Positions 8,939-18,556 of a DNA stretch of 64,000 bases are shown here, piece after piece. The stretch comes from Wukongibacter sp050859025. GTDB taxonomy: Bacteria; Bacillota; Clostridia; Peptostreptococcales; Caminicellaceae. A model generated the notes under the pieces. That model was not told the DNA's origin. It ran no database searches and was given only the letters and a program-made list of their open reading frames with translations. Location: contig NZ_CP138200.1 in NCBI RefSeq assembly GCF_050859025.1, forward strand, positions 3,286,001-3,350,000, written 5' to 3'. The stretch's first letter is position 1. Each line of letters opens with the position of its first letter. The translations under genes were made by a program, and so were the position numbers.

Positions 8939-9725
8939 TAGCAGCAGCCCCCATATCTTCTTGATTACCTAACATTTTTCTAACTGCAGGTGATAAGAAA
9001 GCTTTAAGCTTCTCTTCGATAATTCTTGGGTTTTCACCAGCCTGTATTGAAAGCAGTCCTTCTATCATGATTTCCTTAATCAACACTTCTTCTCTACTTC
9101 TGAGTTTTAGCTTTCTCGCCAATGGGATACAAATAAGATTTGCAAAAAGTGTACCATATAAAGTTGTAATTAAAGCAACAGCCATACTCGGTCCAATTGT
9201 TGATGGATTATCTAATTGTTTGAGCATTGCAACTAAACCAATTAATGTCCCTATCATCCCAAATGCAGGCGACAAAGATCCCATCGTATCTAGTATGCTC
9301 TTCCCTTCACTATGTCGCTCTTCCAAAAAGGCAATTTCTGTTTCTAGTATATTCTTAACTAGCTCTGGATCAGTACCATCTACTATAAGCATAACACCCT
9401 TTTGCAGAAATTCATCATTTATACTTTCAACGGCTTCTTCCAGAGCAAGCAACCCTTCCCTTCTTGCTATGTTCGCAAGGTCTACAACCTTACTTATAAT
9501 TAGACCTGTTTCAATATTGTTGTGTGAAAATGCCTTTTTTACAACATTAAAGGTAGCCAATACCTTTTTTAACGGATAAGCTATGAAAGTAGCCGCAAAA
9601 GTACCACCCATAACAATCAAAATTGAAGATGTGTCCCAATACCAGCCAAGATTACCTGCATTCATAATTCCCCATAAAATAAGTACGACACCTGAAATCA
9701 ATCCTACTATGGTTGCTAAATCCAA
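8931..9725 (-). CDS. motA: Flagellar stator protein MotA
   Basis: MotA forms the ion channel of the motor with MotB. The 264-residue protein has four hydrophobic segments (about 5-25, 33-52, 150-170 and 185-208) separated by the large cytoplasmic loop, and ends in a charged tail. The start is TTG at 9725 with GAGGTG upstream. Translation is probably coupled to motB through the 8-base overlap. The gene lies within the main flagellar operon, a common arrangement in clostridia. Confidence 0.96.
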   Translation of the reverse strand: MDLATIVGLISGVVLILWGIMNAGNLGWYWDTSSILIVMGGTFAATFIAYPLKKVLATFNVVKKAFSHNNIETGLIISKVVDLANIARREGLLALEEAVESINDEFLQKGVMLIVDGTDPELVKNILETEIAFLEERHSEGKSILDTMGSLSPAFGMIGTLIGLVAMLKQLDNPSTIGPSMAVALITTLYGTLFANLICIPLARKLKLRSREEVLIKEIMIEGLLSIQAGENPRIIEEKLKAFLSPAVRKMLGNQEDMGAAANE

Positions 9726-9728
9726 TGA

Positions 9729-9950
9729 CTACACCTCATTTCCTTGATATTTTATAATTGGATAATTTGGCCCAAAAACTTTCTTTTTATATTCTACAAC
9801 CTTGACAATAACTTCGTCAATACTCTCTGATACGACAATTTTCCTACCAGTAGTCATGGATATTACTGTATTTGGCGTTGCTTCAATAAACTCTATCTGA
9901 TCACAATTCACAACAAGGGCCTTTTCATTAAGCCTAGTTAAATATATCAT
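9729..9950 (-). CDS. swrD: FlbD/SwrD family flagellar protein
   Basis: Small proteins of the FlbD family are encoded between flgE and motA or fliL in many Firmicutes. The Bacillus homologue SwrD raises motor torque for swarming. The 73-residue product begins MIYLTRLNEKALVVNCDQIE, and the pattern of hydrophobic strands with TGRKIVVSESIDEV is typical. It lies 3 bases before motA. The symbol is by homology and position; a direct role in torque is inferred. Confidence 0.85.
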   Translation of the reverse strand: MIYLTRLNEKALVVNCDQIEFIEATPNTVISMTTGRKIVVSESIDEVIVKVVEYKKKVFGPNYPIIKYQGNEV

Positions 9951-9978
9951 TTAAATCATCCTTTGTTATCTATATAAG

Positions 9979-10001
9979 CCCCCGGACCATATCGGTCCAG
10001 A
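9979..10001. other. GC-rich hairpin between flgE and swrD
   Basis: GGACC (9984-9988) and GGTCC (9994-9998), with flanking C and G runs, form a compact hairpin that is GC-rich for this genome. No T run follows on the minus strand, so it is not a clear terminator for flgE. It could be an mRNA processing or stability element. Confidence 0.4.
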
Positions 10002-10104
10002 GGTTATTTAGAACACGTAAGAAATTATAGATCTGACTAGATATAATCTCCATTATGTCATTCATATAGAACTTTTATTTTACCCCTTATAAAGAATTAT
10101 ACTT

Positions 10105-11406
10105 TTATCTCTTAAGATTAACTAGCTCCTGAAGCATTTCATCGGTAGTCGTAATAATACGAGAGTTCGCTTGAAAACCTCTTTGAGCAGTTATCATCTC
10201 AGTAAATTCCAAGGATAAGTCTACATTTGACATTTCTAATGAACCTGGTTTCAAGTCTCCAAAGCTTCCTGTAGATGGTGCTCCATATTTAGGTGTACCT
10301 GAGTTAGGCGAATCAATAAATAGGTTACCTCCTACCTTTAAAAGTCCAGCAGGATTGTCAAAGTCTACTAAACCTATAGTAGCTAGAACCTTATTTTCAC
10401 CATTAGTAAAGGTTCCAAATATCTCTCCATTAGGAGCGATATAATAACCATCAAGTGTACCCGCAGACCTTCCAGAAAGCTGGACAGCCTTTGCATCGGA
10501 TTCACCGCTAACTTGATTAAGAAGTCCGTTGCCATCGTCGTCTTGAAAAACTGCATCGCTAATGCTTAATGTAATAGTACTTGCACCTGGAACTGTAATT
10601 GTCCCTATATTCTCTGATCCTCCAGAATCTGTTATAGAGACTAATGGATTAGCTGTTGTAGCATCACTTCCGCTAACTACCTGCACATAGTTCCCTGAAC
10701 TGTCAAATTCAACGAATCTCTCCGACCCTGGTGCCCCGTATAGATAAGTTGTTCCATCCTCGTCAAAAATCTCAATTTTCCTATAGGTTGTTCCAGCTGT
10801 AGTAGTTGTATCCTTCGTTGAAAATTTAACAGTAACAGTATGTACATCACCTAAACTATCATATATATCCATACTGGCAGTGCACGTATCATCATCGATG
10901 TTAATATTACCTTTTAGCTCAAACCCTGATGTAGCCGTTGCCTCCTTAATCTCAGACTTATTAAGCTTTATAGGCTTCAAATTTTCATCTAAAACCTTGT
11001 AGCCACTAGATCTTGCTACAAGGTTTCCATCTGCGTCAAAATCAAAATTCCCATCCCTTGTATAGTAACGACTCTGAGCATTGGCATCTCCAGACACTAT
11101 AAAATATCCATTGCCATCTACCATTAAATCTGTTGCATAGCCAGTACTTTGCACAGTACCTTGGGTATGCTCAACATTTATAGACCCTACACCTACACCT
11201 AGGCCTATTTGCTGTGGGTTTGTTCCACCTCTGCCACCTTGAGGTGCACCTGCACCACTAATTGTCTGAGCGAAAATCTCTTTAAAAGTAATTGCACTTC
11301 TTTTAAATCCTACAGTATTTACATTTGCTATATTGTTACCAATAATATCCATTTTAGTCTGGTGAGTTCTTAAACCTGAAACACCAGAGTACATTGATCT
11401 CATCAT
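10105..11406 (-). CDS. flgE: Flagellar hook protein FlgE
   Basis: FlgE polymerises into the flagellar hook. The 433-residue protein has the N-terminal rod/hook motif (MYSGVSGLRTHQTKMDIIGN with NIANVNTVGFKR), a D1/D2 region with a FlgE-type insert, and the C-terminal coiled segment (SLEFTEMITAQRGFQANSR). AGGAGG lies 9 bases before the ATG at 11406. The long internal insert is rich in Ser, Thr and Gly. It lies downstream of flgD, the hook-cap gene. Confidence 0.96.
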   Translation of the reverse strand: MMRSMYSGVSGLRTHQTKMDIIGNNIANVNTVGFKRSAITFKEIFAQTISGAGAPQGGRGGTNPQQIGLGVGVGSINVEHTQGTVQSTGYATDLMVDGNGYFIVSGDANAQSRYYTRDGNFDFDADGNLVARSSGYKVLDENLKPIKLNKSEIKEATATSGFELKGNINIDDDTCTASMDIYDSLGDVHTVTVKFSTKDTTTTAGTTYRKIEIFDEDGTTYLYGAPGSERFVEFDSSGNYVQVVSGSDATTANPLVSITDSGGSENIGTITVPGASTITLSISDAVFQDDDGNGLLNQVSGESDAKAVQLSGRSAGTLDGYYIAPNGEIFGTFTNGENKVLATIGLVDFDNPAGLLKVGGNLFIDSPNSGTPKYGAPSTGSFGDLKPGSLEMSNVDLSLEFTEMITAQRGFQANSRIITTTDEMLQELVNLKR

Positions 11407-11488
11407 AGTAAATGACCTCCTTATTATTTGCCGTAATTAATCTCTTCTGTCATTCAGAGATAAAAAGCTTCCTTATGGAAGGTCCGGC

Positions 11489-11866
11489 TTATAGTATTAC
11501 GGCTCCATCAATATTAGTAAAAATATTTTCTTTTAACTGCTCTCCGCTAGCGGCTGTAATAATAGTTCTATTCTTCACACTAGCAATAAAGGCCTTATTA
11601 TCCATTAATATAAGAGCTTCACGGACACCCTTTTTTTCAGCCTGCTTAATAGCTCCATCTATTTTATTTATTTCGACATTTGTAAGACCTATGTTTCTAG
11701 CCTTCAGCCTTTCCAAAGCATGTTTTGAAAACTTCACCTCTTGTTTCTTCTCGATGCCATTTAAAATTTCTTGAAAAGATTTTTTCTGTGTCCCTAAGCT
11801 TGGGGATTGTTTAATATTATTGTTCTGACTAATAATCAAATTATTATTAAGTCTCACTCTATTCAA
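11489..11866 (-). CDS. Flagellar operon protein of the TIGR02530 type, function unknown
   Basis: The 125-residue soluble protein lies between flgD and flgE, where many Firmicutes carry a conserved gene known only as 'flagellar operon protein'. Recognisable features are FQEILNGIEKKQEVKFSKHA, LERLKARNIGLTN and a GVREALILMDNKAFIASVKN segment. The start is TTG at 11866 with a GGGAG site upstream. Position suggests a hook-assembly role, but no function can be read from the sequence. Confidence 0.82.
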   Translation of the reverse strand: MNRVRLNNNLIISQNNNIKQSPSLGTQKKSFQEILNGIEKKQEVKFSKHALERLKARNIGLTNVEINKIDGAIKQAEKKGVREALILMDNKAFIASVKNRTIITAASGEQLKENIFTNIDGAVIL

Positions 11867-11883
11867 TAACTCCTCTCCCTTTT

Positions 11884-12306
11884 TTACTCATCATCATCAA
11901 AGTAACTTTCAAATGCATTATTCAGTTTAATCAATTGATTAATTATCTCAGTATCTTTTTCTAAGCTTGTTTCTTGGTTTTCTTCAATGGCTTTATTTAA
12001 ATCTTCTATTAGTTCGCCTTGCTGAAGTATAGCCTCATTAGTCTTATTCATTAAAACAACATTTAGCTCCATCGCTGTATTCAAATTAGTTAATTGTTCT
12101 AAAGAACTAAATTGTGCCATTTGAGAAATAAACTCCTTATCCTCAATAGGGTTTAATGGATCTTGATTTGCCAGCTGTGTAGTTAAAAGCTTTAAAAAGG
12201 CATCTTTATCAAGATTATTGTTTGATGAGCTAGTAGAATTTTGATTTCCATCTTTTGGTATCAAATTCTTATATGAATCATTATTTGCAGAAGTAATTCC
12301 AGCCAT
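11884..12306 (-). CDS. flgD: Flagellar hook cap protein FlgD (short form)
   Basis: FlgD caps the growing hook and guides FlgE insertion. The 140-residue product contains the conserved N-terminal region DKDAFLKLLTTQLANQDPLN followed by FISQMAQFSSLEQLTNLN. It lacks the C-terminal Ig/Tudor-like domains of proteobacterial FlgD and ends in a Glu/Asp-rich tail. Short forms are known in Firmicutes, so this is not taken as truncation. It follows fliK closely. Confidence 0.93.
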   Translation of the reverse strand: MAGITSANNDSYKNLIPKDGNQNSTSSSNNNLDKDAFLKLLTTQLANQDPLNPIEDKEFISQMAQFSSLEQLTNLNTAMELNVVLMNKTNEAILQQGELIEDLNKAIEENQETSLEKDTEIINQLIKLNNAFESYFDDDE

Positions 12307-12319
12307 CCGCCTCTCCTCC

Positions 12320-13726
12320 TTAACCTAAATAGTTAATTGTAGATGTCAATCCATCAATTGTTTGCTGACTTGCAGTATAAGTATCATTTGAAAAAGCTTC
12401 ATTCTTAATTGACATCTTCCTAGATTTTCCTTTGTTAAAGTATGAAAAATGATTCTCACTATTTTGTGAATCCTTATTAACAGAAACATCAAATTGCTGT
12501 ATTTCAAAACCTTTATCCTTTAAAGCATTTCGTAGATCTTCTAGGTTTGATTCTATAGTTTCCTTTACTATTTGACTTTCTACTTCAAACCTTGCCACTA
12601 ACATGCCTCTGTCAACTACAATTTTCATAGATAATTTACCTAGATTATCAGGCTTCATCTTTATGAGCATTTCAGAAACATCTTCCGATATGTTAATCTT
12701 TGCGCCTTCAATAATTTGGTTAAAAATTTTCATATCAGCTTTCACAGCATTTTCCAAAGGTTTGTCTATACTACTAATTTCAACACCTTTAAATTCATCT
12801 GACTTTATATTCTCCATTCCTGACAGGATAAAGTCATTCTGCTTAGTTGTTCCTTCATTAGCATCTTTTTTGATAGCCAGTAGTTCCTTACCTTTATCTG
12901 TGCTATCTGCAGAATCAATTGTCCCTGACTTTTTCTCATTAATCTCCTCTGTATTCTTTTCACTCTTTCCTTCTAGGTCTTTTTCAGGACTTTCTTTAAT
13001 ATTTCCCATTGAACTTTCTTCAACATTTTTAACTGAGGTTGCTTTTTCCTCGTTAATGCTGAGATCTTTATCAACCATATCTTTTTCAGAATTTTCCTCT
13101 ACATTTACAGACTTTGAACTATCAGCTAGTTCCTTGGGAATATTACTTAAAGATGATACTGTCTCTGCATCAAGAGTTTCAAATAGCTGACCAATCTTTA
13201 CTAATTTATCACTAATATCTATATTGGCTATATCCTTAGTAATAATCAATTCTAAATCATTTACTATACCTTTTAGATCATCAAAGCTTAAATCTGATTT
13301 TTCAAAATCACTAATTATTTCTTGCAGCTTATCCTTATCAACTATATCATTCAATTGTAGAGTATGTATTAAGTCTTCAATTAAGGAAGTTAACTCATTC
13401 AGTGTTTCTTCCTCATTCAAAGCATCTAAATCTTTAGATTCATCTGTTGTTTCTTCTACTTTAGATATTTCATCTTCTAAAGTATCTGTTTCTTTTGTCT
13501 TCCTAACTTCAGAATCTTTTAAACTCTTAGCTTCTTCTTTCTTATCACACGGTTCAACTGTAGATTTTTCTGGAGTTCTCTTTTCTTTATTTTTATCACT
13601 AAGTACTTTACTAAAATCTTCATCTGTGTCCTTTGCCTGTTGACTTTTAGACGATTGTAAAGATTGATTGTTTGAAAATACAGTTCTTTGAAACATTCTT
13701 GATTGAATTATATCTCTATTCGTCAT
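12320..13726 (-). CDS. fliK: Flagellar hook-length control protein FliK
   Basis: FliK measures hook length and triggers the FlhB switch. I place the start at ATG 13726 because AAAGGAGGTG lies directly upstream; a longer frame would run through that site. The 468-residue protein has a long low-complexity, Lys/Glu/Ser-rich region (about 20-330) and a C-terminal hook domain with MKPDNLGKLSMKIVVDRGML. The acidic, disordered ruler region varies in all FliK proteins. It lies between the ylxF-like gene and flgD as expected. Confidence 0.93.
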   Translation of the reverse strand: MTNRDIIQSRMFQRTVFSNNQSLQSSKSQQAKDTDEDFSKVLSDKNKEKRTPEKSTVEPCDKKEEAKSLKDSEVRKTKETDTLEDEISKVEETTDESKDLDALNEEETLNELTSLIEDLIHTLQLNDIVDKDKLQEIISDFEKSDLSFDDLKGIVNDLELIITKDIANIDISDKLVKIGQLFETLDAETVSSLSNIPKELADSSKSVNVEENSEKDMVDKDLSINEEKATSVKNVEESSMGNIKESPEKDLEGKSEKNTEEINEKKSGTIDSADSTDKGKELLAIKKDANEGTTKQNDFILSGMENIKSDEFKGVEISSIDKPLENAVKADMKIFNQIIEGAKINISEDVSEMLIKMKPDNLGKLSMKIVVDRGMLVARFEVESQIVKETIESNLEDLRNALKDKGFEIQQFDVSVNKDSQNSENHFSYFNKGKSRKMSIKNEAFSNDTYTASQQTIDGLTSTINYLG

Positions 13727-13761
13727 TTTTTCACCTCCTTTCAACAATCTTTATATAAAAA

Positions 13762-15012
13762 TTAAAGTTCAGGCATTGATAACTTTCTTGTTATTTCAGA
13801 CGATAAGCTTGTATCAAGAGTTGATAATATGGATGCTAGCTTCCTTTCGTTAAATTTCTTTAACATTGATAGAGCTAAATCTTCATCGCTTATTGATAGA
13901 AACTCTCCATTGAACAATTCATATATCTCAGGTTCACTACTATTTCTTATCATCTTTTTAATAAGTTCTGCTATTTGAGTATCACTCATTTTTTCATATA
14001 TTGAGGTTAACTCAGTAACATTACTGTCAAAATCTCTGTAAATTTTATATGCCCTCAATATATCATCAGTAAATAAATCTTCACCTTTTACCAAAATCTC
14101 TTTTTCCTTAATGTTGTTTATTAACTCATGAACAAACTCTTCACTATCTAACAGAGAAAGAATCTTGGCTGATTTCTTTACTCCTAAGGCCTTGTAGATT
14201 GTAGCTAAATCATTAAGCTTATAGGTTTGAGTATTTCCAATAATATCTACAAGCTTTTCAGGGCTTTCGGTAGAATAAATCTCCGCTAAGTTTTTCAGTT
14301 TTTTTTCATTATCGTCGATTGAGCTTATCATGTTATTTATATTTCTTTTTTTCTCATCAAAACTAAAGTTACTAATTATTTTGACAGCTATATCATCTTC
14401 TAAGTATCTCAAAAGCTTAACCGCATTTTCATTTTTCATATTCTCAAATATTTTTCCCAACTCAATGTAAGAAACCCTTTTGTTTTCTAAGTCTGATCCA
14501 ATCTTTTCAATGGCAGTCATAGTGGATAAGGATTCATAATACTTAGCCTTATCGACTACTTCTTCTTTCTTTTCCTCATCTATCTGTTCCATAGTTCTAG
14601 TGAGTATATCTTTTTTCAAAAGATTTTTTCTAATTTCATTTGTAATGTTTTGAGTCTTATTCGGATTCAGTTTCAACATTACTTTGATAATTTCATTATA
14701 AAGAACCTCATCTTCATTCTTAATCAACGTCAACTTATCGCTAGCTCTACTATCATCAATCTCAATGAGATATTTAGCTATAGCAATTTTCTGGCTATCG
14801 ACTTCCTTTTTAGTTGGATATGAATTGAAATATTCACCAATAGGTCCTGGTAACCCAACTAAATACTTGTTTGCTTGCATTTTAAAGTCATCATTTGTGT
14901 AATAAATAAGACTTGCGATAAGTAATGGTGTTATCATAAACACAGTGATAATTATAAACACAATTTTGCCAATTCCTAATCCTTTTTCCGACTGTTTTTC
15001 CTTATTTACCAT
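13762..15012 (-). CDS. Membrane-anchored MgtE-N-repeat protein at the ylxF position
   Basis: This 416-residue protein occupies the place of Bacillus ylxF, between fliJ and fliK. It has one N-terminal membrane helix (about residues 17-40), then a long helical region. Repeated blocks of about 60 residues resemble the MgtE N-terminal (FliG-like) fold, for instance LGKIFENMKNENAVKLLRYL, IYKALGVKKSAKILSLL and IYEKMSDTQIAELIKKM. Typical YlxF/MotE proteins are about half as long. I choose ATG 15012 because AGGTGA precedes it. A stator or C-ring chaperone role is inferred only. Confidence 0.8.
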   Translation of the reverse strand: MVNKEKQSEKGLGIGKIVFIIITVFMITPLLIASLIYYTNDDFKMQANKYLVGLPGPIGEYFNSYPTKKEVDSQKIAIAKYLIEIDDSRASDKLTLIKNEDEVLYNEIIKVMLKLNPNKTQNITNEIRKNLLKKDILTRTMEQIDEEKKEEVVDKAKYYESLSTMTAIEKIGSDLENKRVSYIELGKIFENMKNENAVKLLRYLEDDIAVKIISNFSFDEKKRNINNMISSIDDNEKKLKNLAEIYSTESPEKLVDIIGNTQTYKLNDLATIYKALGVKKSAKILSLLDSEEFVHELINNIKEKEILVKGEDLFTDDILRAYKIYRDFDSNVTELTSIYEKMSDTQIAELIKKMIRNSSEPEIYELFNGEFLSISDEDLALSMLKKFNERKLASILSTLDTSLSSEITRKLSMPEL

Positions 15013-15017
15013 TATAA

Positions 15018-15464
15018 TCACCTATGTAGTAAGCTATTTTTGTATGTAACTATTTGGTCAATTGTATTTTCTTCAACTTTTTTCAAGACCATATTATATT
15101 CATCAAGCTTTTTTTCCTTTAATTTTTCCATGATTTTTTTCTCTTTCATTGCGTCTAATAATTCACCCTTAATAGACACGATTTCCTCTTCTTTTTTTCT
15201 AATTAAATCATTCTGAAAAAAAACTTTTTTGCTTAATTCCTTTCTATAGTCCTCAATACTTCTCAAAAAAACCAGCTTACACCCTTCTGAAGTTTCACTT
15301 CTTAAAAGTTCAGAATATTTCTTATCTGTAAGTAATAATTCATTCAGCTTATATTTCTCCTCGTTTAAAGCACTATGGGCTTGACCTAATTTATTTCTAA
15401 TACCATCTTCCTTATTTTCCAGCAATGTTAAAATACTCTTATATTTAAATTTGAAGTTCTTCAT
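15018..15464 (-). CDS. fliJ: Flagellar export chaperone FliJ
   Basis: FliJ is the coiled-coil central stalk of the flagellar ATPase and helps escort export substrates. The 148-residue product is almost wholly helical, charged and Lys/Glu-rich, beginning MKNFKFKYKSILTLLENKED, which is typical. The start at 15464 is preferred because GGAAGGTGA lies just before it. It follows fliI, and its stop is almost contiguous with the next gene. Confidence 0.9.
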   Translation of the reverse strand: MKNFKFKYKSILTLLENKEDGIRNKLGQAHSALNEEKYKLNELLLTDKKYSELLRSETSEGCKLVFLRSIEDYRKELSKKVFFQNDLIRKKEEEIVSIKGELLDAMKEKKIMEKLKEKKLDEYNMVLKKVEENTIDQIVTYKNSLLHR

Positions 15465-15482
15465 ATAAATCACCTTCCAGGT

Positions 15483-16793
15483 CTATATATGTGTGACCTC
15501 TTCTAAGATTTTTAATGTATCTTCAAAACTAATTTTTTCATCTACACCTTGCTTTAAAAACTCATTAAATGTCTCAATCTTCTCTATTGCTAAGTCAATC
15601 TTTCTATTGCTTCCCTTAGAATATGCTCCGATATTTATTAAATCTTCTGATTCTCTATAAACAGCAAGATATTCTCGAAAGATTCTTGATGCATTCATAT
15701 GAGAATCTGCCACTACGTTTGGCATTACTCTGCTTATACTATGTAAAATATCTATTGAAGGATAATGTCCCTGGCTTGCTAGCTTTCTAGACAAAAATAT
15801 ATGGCCATCAAGAATCCCCCTTACTGCGTCTGTTATTGGTTCATTTAAATCATCCCCATCAACAAGCACCGTGTATAAGGCTGTAATAGATCCTTTCTCA
15901 GAGTTCCCTGCTCTTTCCAGAAGCTTTGGAAGTGTAGCAAAAACCGATGGAGTATATCCCCTAGTAACAGGGGGTTCTCCCACAGCTAATCCAACCTCCC
16001 TTTGTGCCATAGAAAACCTTGTCAGAGAGTCCATCATTAACATAACATTTTTTCCAGCATCCCTAAAATATTCAGCAATAGCTGTAGCAATATACGCTGC
16101 TTTAGTTCTAACTAATGCAGGCTGATCAGATGTTGCAACTATCACAACAGATCTTTCCAAACCTTCATCCTTCAATTCGTTTTCAATAAACTCTCTTACT
16201 TCTCTTCCACGCTCACCAATAAGAGCAATAACATTAACATCAGCCTTAGTATTTTTGGCTATCATACCCATTAGCGTACTTTTTCCAACACCACTACCTG
16301 CAAAGATTCCCATTCTTTGCCCTCTACCACATGTAAGAAGGCCATCAATAGCTTTAATCCCTAATGAAAGAGCTTCAGTAATTTTATCTCTAAGCAACGG
16401 GTTTGGAGGAGCATTATCGACAGAATATCTACTTTTTGCCGATACAATCCCTTTACCATCTAGCGGATTCCCTAGTCCATCCAATACTCGTCCTAGAAGA
16501 TGCTGCCCTACACTAACCATTAGAGAATGACCAGTGGCAACTACTAAACTTCCAGGGCCGATACCACCCATGTCGCCCAAGGGCATTAAAATTACTGTTT
16601 CATTTCTAAATCCTACCACCTCAGATTTTATTGGTTCTCCACCCTTTAAAGGATGTATGTAACATACTTCACCAATCTCAACAGCTGGTCCTTGTGATTC
16701 AATTGTAAGGCCTACTAATTTGGAAACTTTACCACTAAATTTGAGTAGGTTTGCCTTTTCCATTCCATTAAGATATTTCATAACAAAGGACAT
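15483..16793 (-). CDS. fliI: Flagellum-specific ATPase FliI
   Basis: FliI is the hexameric ATPase that energises unloading of export substrates. The protein has an F1-like N-terminal barrel, the Walker A motif GIFAGSGVGKST near residue 163, the Walker B region VMLMMDSLTRF and a C-terminal domain. The ATG at 16793 is preferred. A GTG at 16802 overlapping the fliH stop is an alternative and would add three residues. The length of 436 is normal. It is encoded with its regulators fliH and fliJ on either side. Confidence 0.97.
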   Translation of the reverse strand: MSFVMKYLNGMEKANLLKFSGKVSKLVGLTIESQGPAVEIGEVCYIHPLKGGEPIKSEVVGFRNETVILMPLGDMGGIGPGSLVVATGHSLMVSVGQHLLGRVLDGLGNPLDGKGIVSAKSRYSVDNAPPNPLLRDKITEALSLGIKAIDGLLTCGRGQRMGIFAGSGVGKSTLMGMIAKNTKADVNVIALIGERGREVREFIENELKDEGLERSVVIVATSDQPALVRTKAAYIATAIAEYFRDAGKNVMLMMDSLTRFSMAQREVGLAVGEPPVTRGYTPSVFATLPKLLERAGNSEKGSITALYTVLVDGDDLNEPITDAVRGILDGHIFLSRKLASQGHYPSIDILHSISRVMPNVVADSHMNASRIFREYLAVYRESEDLINIGAYSKGSNRKIDLAIEKIETFNEFLKQGVDEKISFEDTLKILEEVTHI

Positions 16794-16798
16794 ATTAA

Positions 16799-17542
16799 TC
16801 ACTCACTTCGTAATAGTTCTTCAAACGTTTCTCTGACTTGATTGAATTGGGTCCAAATGCTGCTGTCGATACTTCCTGCCGATGAATCTAATATACAACT
16901 GCCCTTTGCTAACGACTTGTCTTGTCTTATAAGAATGTCATTAATATTCTGACTGAGAACTAATATCTTATCCTTAATACTTACAGCAAAATCATAGTCA
17001 TCAGGACTTACCCTCAAAGTCAAATCCTCAGTATATGCACACTTTTCTAATCCAAGATGAATTAAATTCTGTATTATATCATGTTCCTCTTCTACTTTTT
17101 TATTTAATATTTTCTCAATTGTAGTAATAGTTAAATTTATAATTTCATCTTCTAATTCAACAGCAGTAGACTTTTTATCAGCTTCTACCTGCCTTTTTAT
17201 GGTTAAGGCTTCTTGAATAATACTATCAGCCAGTTTTTTTCCTTCCTCAAAACCTTCTCCTTTGCCTTCTGAAAAACCCTCCTGACTAGCCTGCTCTTTA
17301 ATCTCTTTAGATTTTTCATAGGCATCAGCAATAATCTTATCTGCTTCCAAACGGGCATTTTGATACAGATCATCTATTTCCTTCATTTTCTCTGCAACAA
17401 GAAGCTCTACATCCTCTTTAACTTTCTCCACATCATTTTCTTCAACAGCTTTTACAGGTTCCCTTTTTATAGGAATGCTAAGTGGTAGTTTAAATTTATC
17501 ATTATCTAAAATGACTTGTGAAGATTTTAAAACTCTAGACAA
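16799..17542 (-). CDS. fliH: Flagellar assembly protein FliH
   Basis: FliH is the peripheral stalk and negative regulator of FliI, related to the E subunit of V-type ATPases. The 247-residue protein has an N-terminal charged region, a central coiled coil that includes the Gly-spaced segment EGFSEGKGEGFEEGKK, and a C-terminal FliH domain. It overlaps fliG by 8 bases and nearly abuts fliI. Sequence conservation is modest, and order and architecture support the call. Confidence 0.92.
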   Translation of the reverse strand: MSRVLKSSQVILDNDKFKLPLSIPIKREPVKAVEENDVEKVKEDVELLVAEKMKEIDDLYQNARLEADKIIADAYEKSKEIKEQASQEGFSEGKGEGFEEGKKLADSIIQEALTIKRQVEADKKSTAVELEDEIINLTITTIEKILNKKVEEEHDIIQNLIHLGLEKCAYTEDLTLRVSPDDYDFAVSIKDKILVLSQNINDILIRQDKSLAKGSCILDSSAGSIDSSIWTQFNQVRETFEELLRSE

Positions 17543-18545
17543 TTATTTCATCTCCTCCACCACGTGATAAAATTATTTCGCCAGCTTCTTCTAGCTTTCT
17601 AATGATATTAACAATTTTCTGCTGAGCTTCTTCAACATCACGCAACCTAACTGGTCCCATAAACTCCATATCCTCTTTAATCATTTCAGCCATTCTTTTT
17701 GACATATTAGCAAAAATCATATCCTTTACTTCCTGAGTAGAACCCTTTAGAGCTATAGATAATTCATTATTATCAACTTCTCTAATGAATCTCTGTACCG
17801 AAGCACTATCAAGAGTAATAATATCTTCGAATACAAACATTCTTTTCTTAATATCCTCAGCTAATTCTGTATCTTGAATCTCAAGGGTTTCCATAATGAA
17901 CTTTTCTGTACCTCTATCAACAGAATTCAATATATCAACAATAGTTCCAACTCCACCAGTAGATGTATAATCTTGAGTCACCATAGAAGACAACTTTCGT
18001 TCAAGAACATATTCCACTTCTTTGATTATTTCAGGTGAAGTTCTATCCATTGTAGCTATTCTTTGAGCCACATCTGCTTGCTTGTCCTGAGGTAGAGCTG
18101 AAAGAATTTGTCCCGCTTGATTAGCTCCTAAATAGGAAAGTATTAGAGCTATTGTTTGCGGATGTTCATTTTGTATGAAATTCAGAAGTTGACTCGCATC
18201 TGCTTTGCGAACAAAATCGAATGGTCTAACTTGCAATGATGCTGTTAACTTATTTATAATTTCTAATGCTTTGTTGGAGCCCATTGCCTTTTCAAGTACT
18301 TCCTTAGCATAATTAATGCCTCCTTCAGAAATGAAGTTTTGAGCGAGGCATATTTGATAGAATTCTTCAAGAACATCATCTTTTTCATCAGAACTTATTT
18401 TTCTCATATTTGCAATTTCAAGGGTAAGTTCTTCAATTTCATCATCATGCAAATGTTTAAATACCTTTGCAGATTTATCAGGCCCTAATGAAATCAATAA
18501 AATTGCTGCTTTTTCACGACCGGATAATCCCATTTTTCTTGCCAT
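17535..18545 (-). CDS. fliG: Flagellar motor switch protein FliG
   Basis: FliG joins the MS ring to the C ring and contacts MotA. The start at ATG 18545 is chosen because AGGAG lies 8 bases upstream. The 336-residue protein shows LSGREKAAILLISLGPDKSA at the N-terminus, the middle-domain EHPQTIALILSYL motif and a C-terminal domain containing charged residues for torque (around IIREVDNNELSIALKG). It overlaps fliH. Confidence 0.97.
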   Translation of the reverse strand: MARKMGLSGREKAAILLISLGPDKSAKVFKHLHDDEIEELTLEIANMRKISSDEKDDVLEEFYQICLAQNFISEGGINYAKEVLEKAMGSNKALEIINKLTASLQVRPFDFVRKADASQLLNFIQNEHPQTIALILSYLGANQAGQILSALPQDKQADVAQRIATMDRTSPEIIKEVEYVLERKLSSMVTQDYTSTGGVGTIVDILNSVDRGTEKFIMETLEIQDTELAEDIKKRMFVFEDIITLDSASVQRFIREVDNNELSIALKGSTQEVKDMIFANMSKRMAEMIKEDMEFMGPVRLRDVEEAQQKIVNIIRKLEEAGEIILSRGGGDEIIV

Positions 18546-18556
18546 GACTAACACTC

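Noticed and set aside
11884..12306. flgD as a truncated pseudogene
   Set aside because: The conserved N-terminal domain is complete and short FlgD forms occur in Firmicutes; start and spacing are normal.
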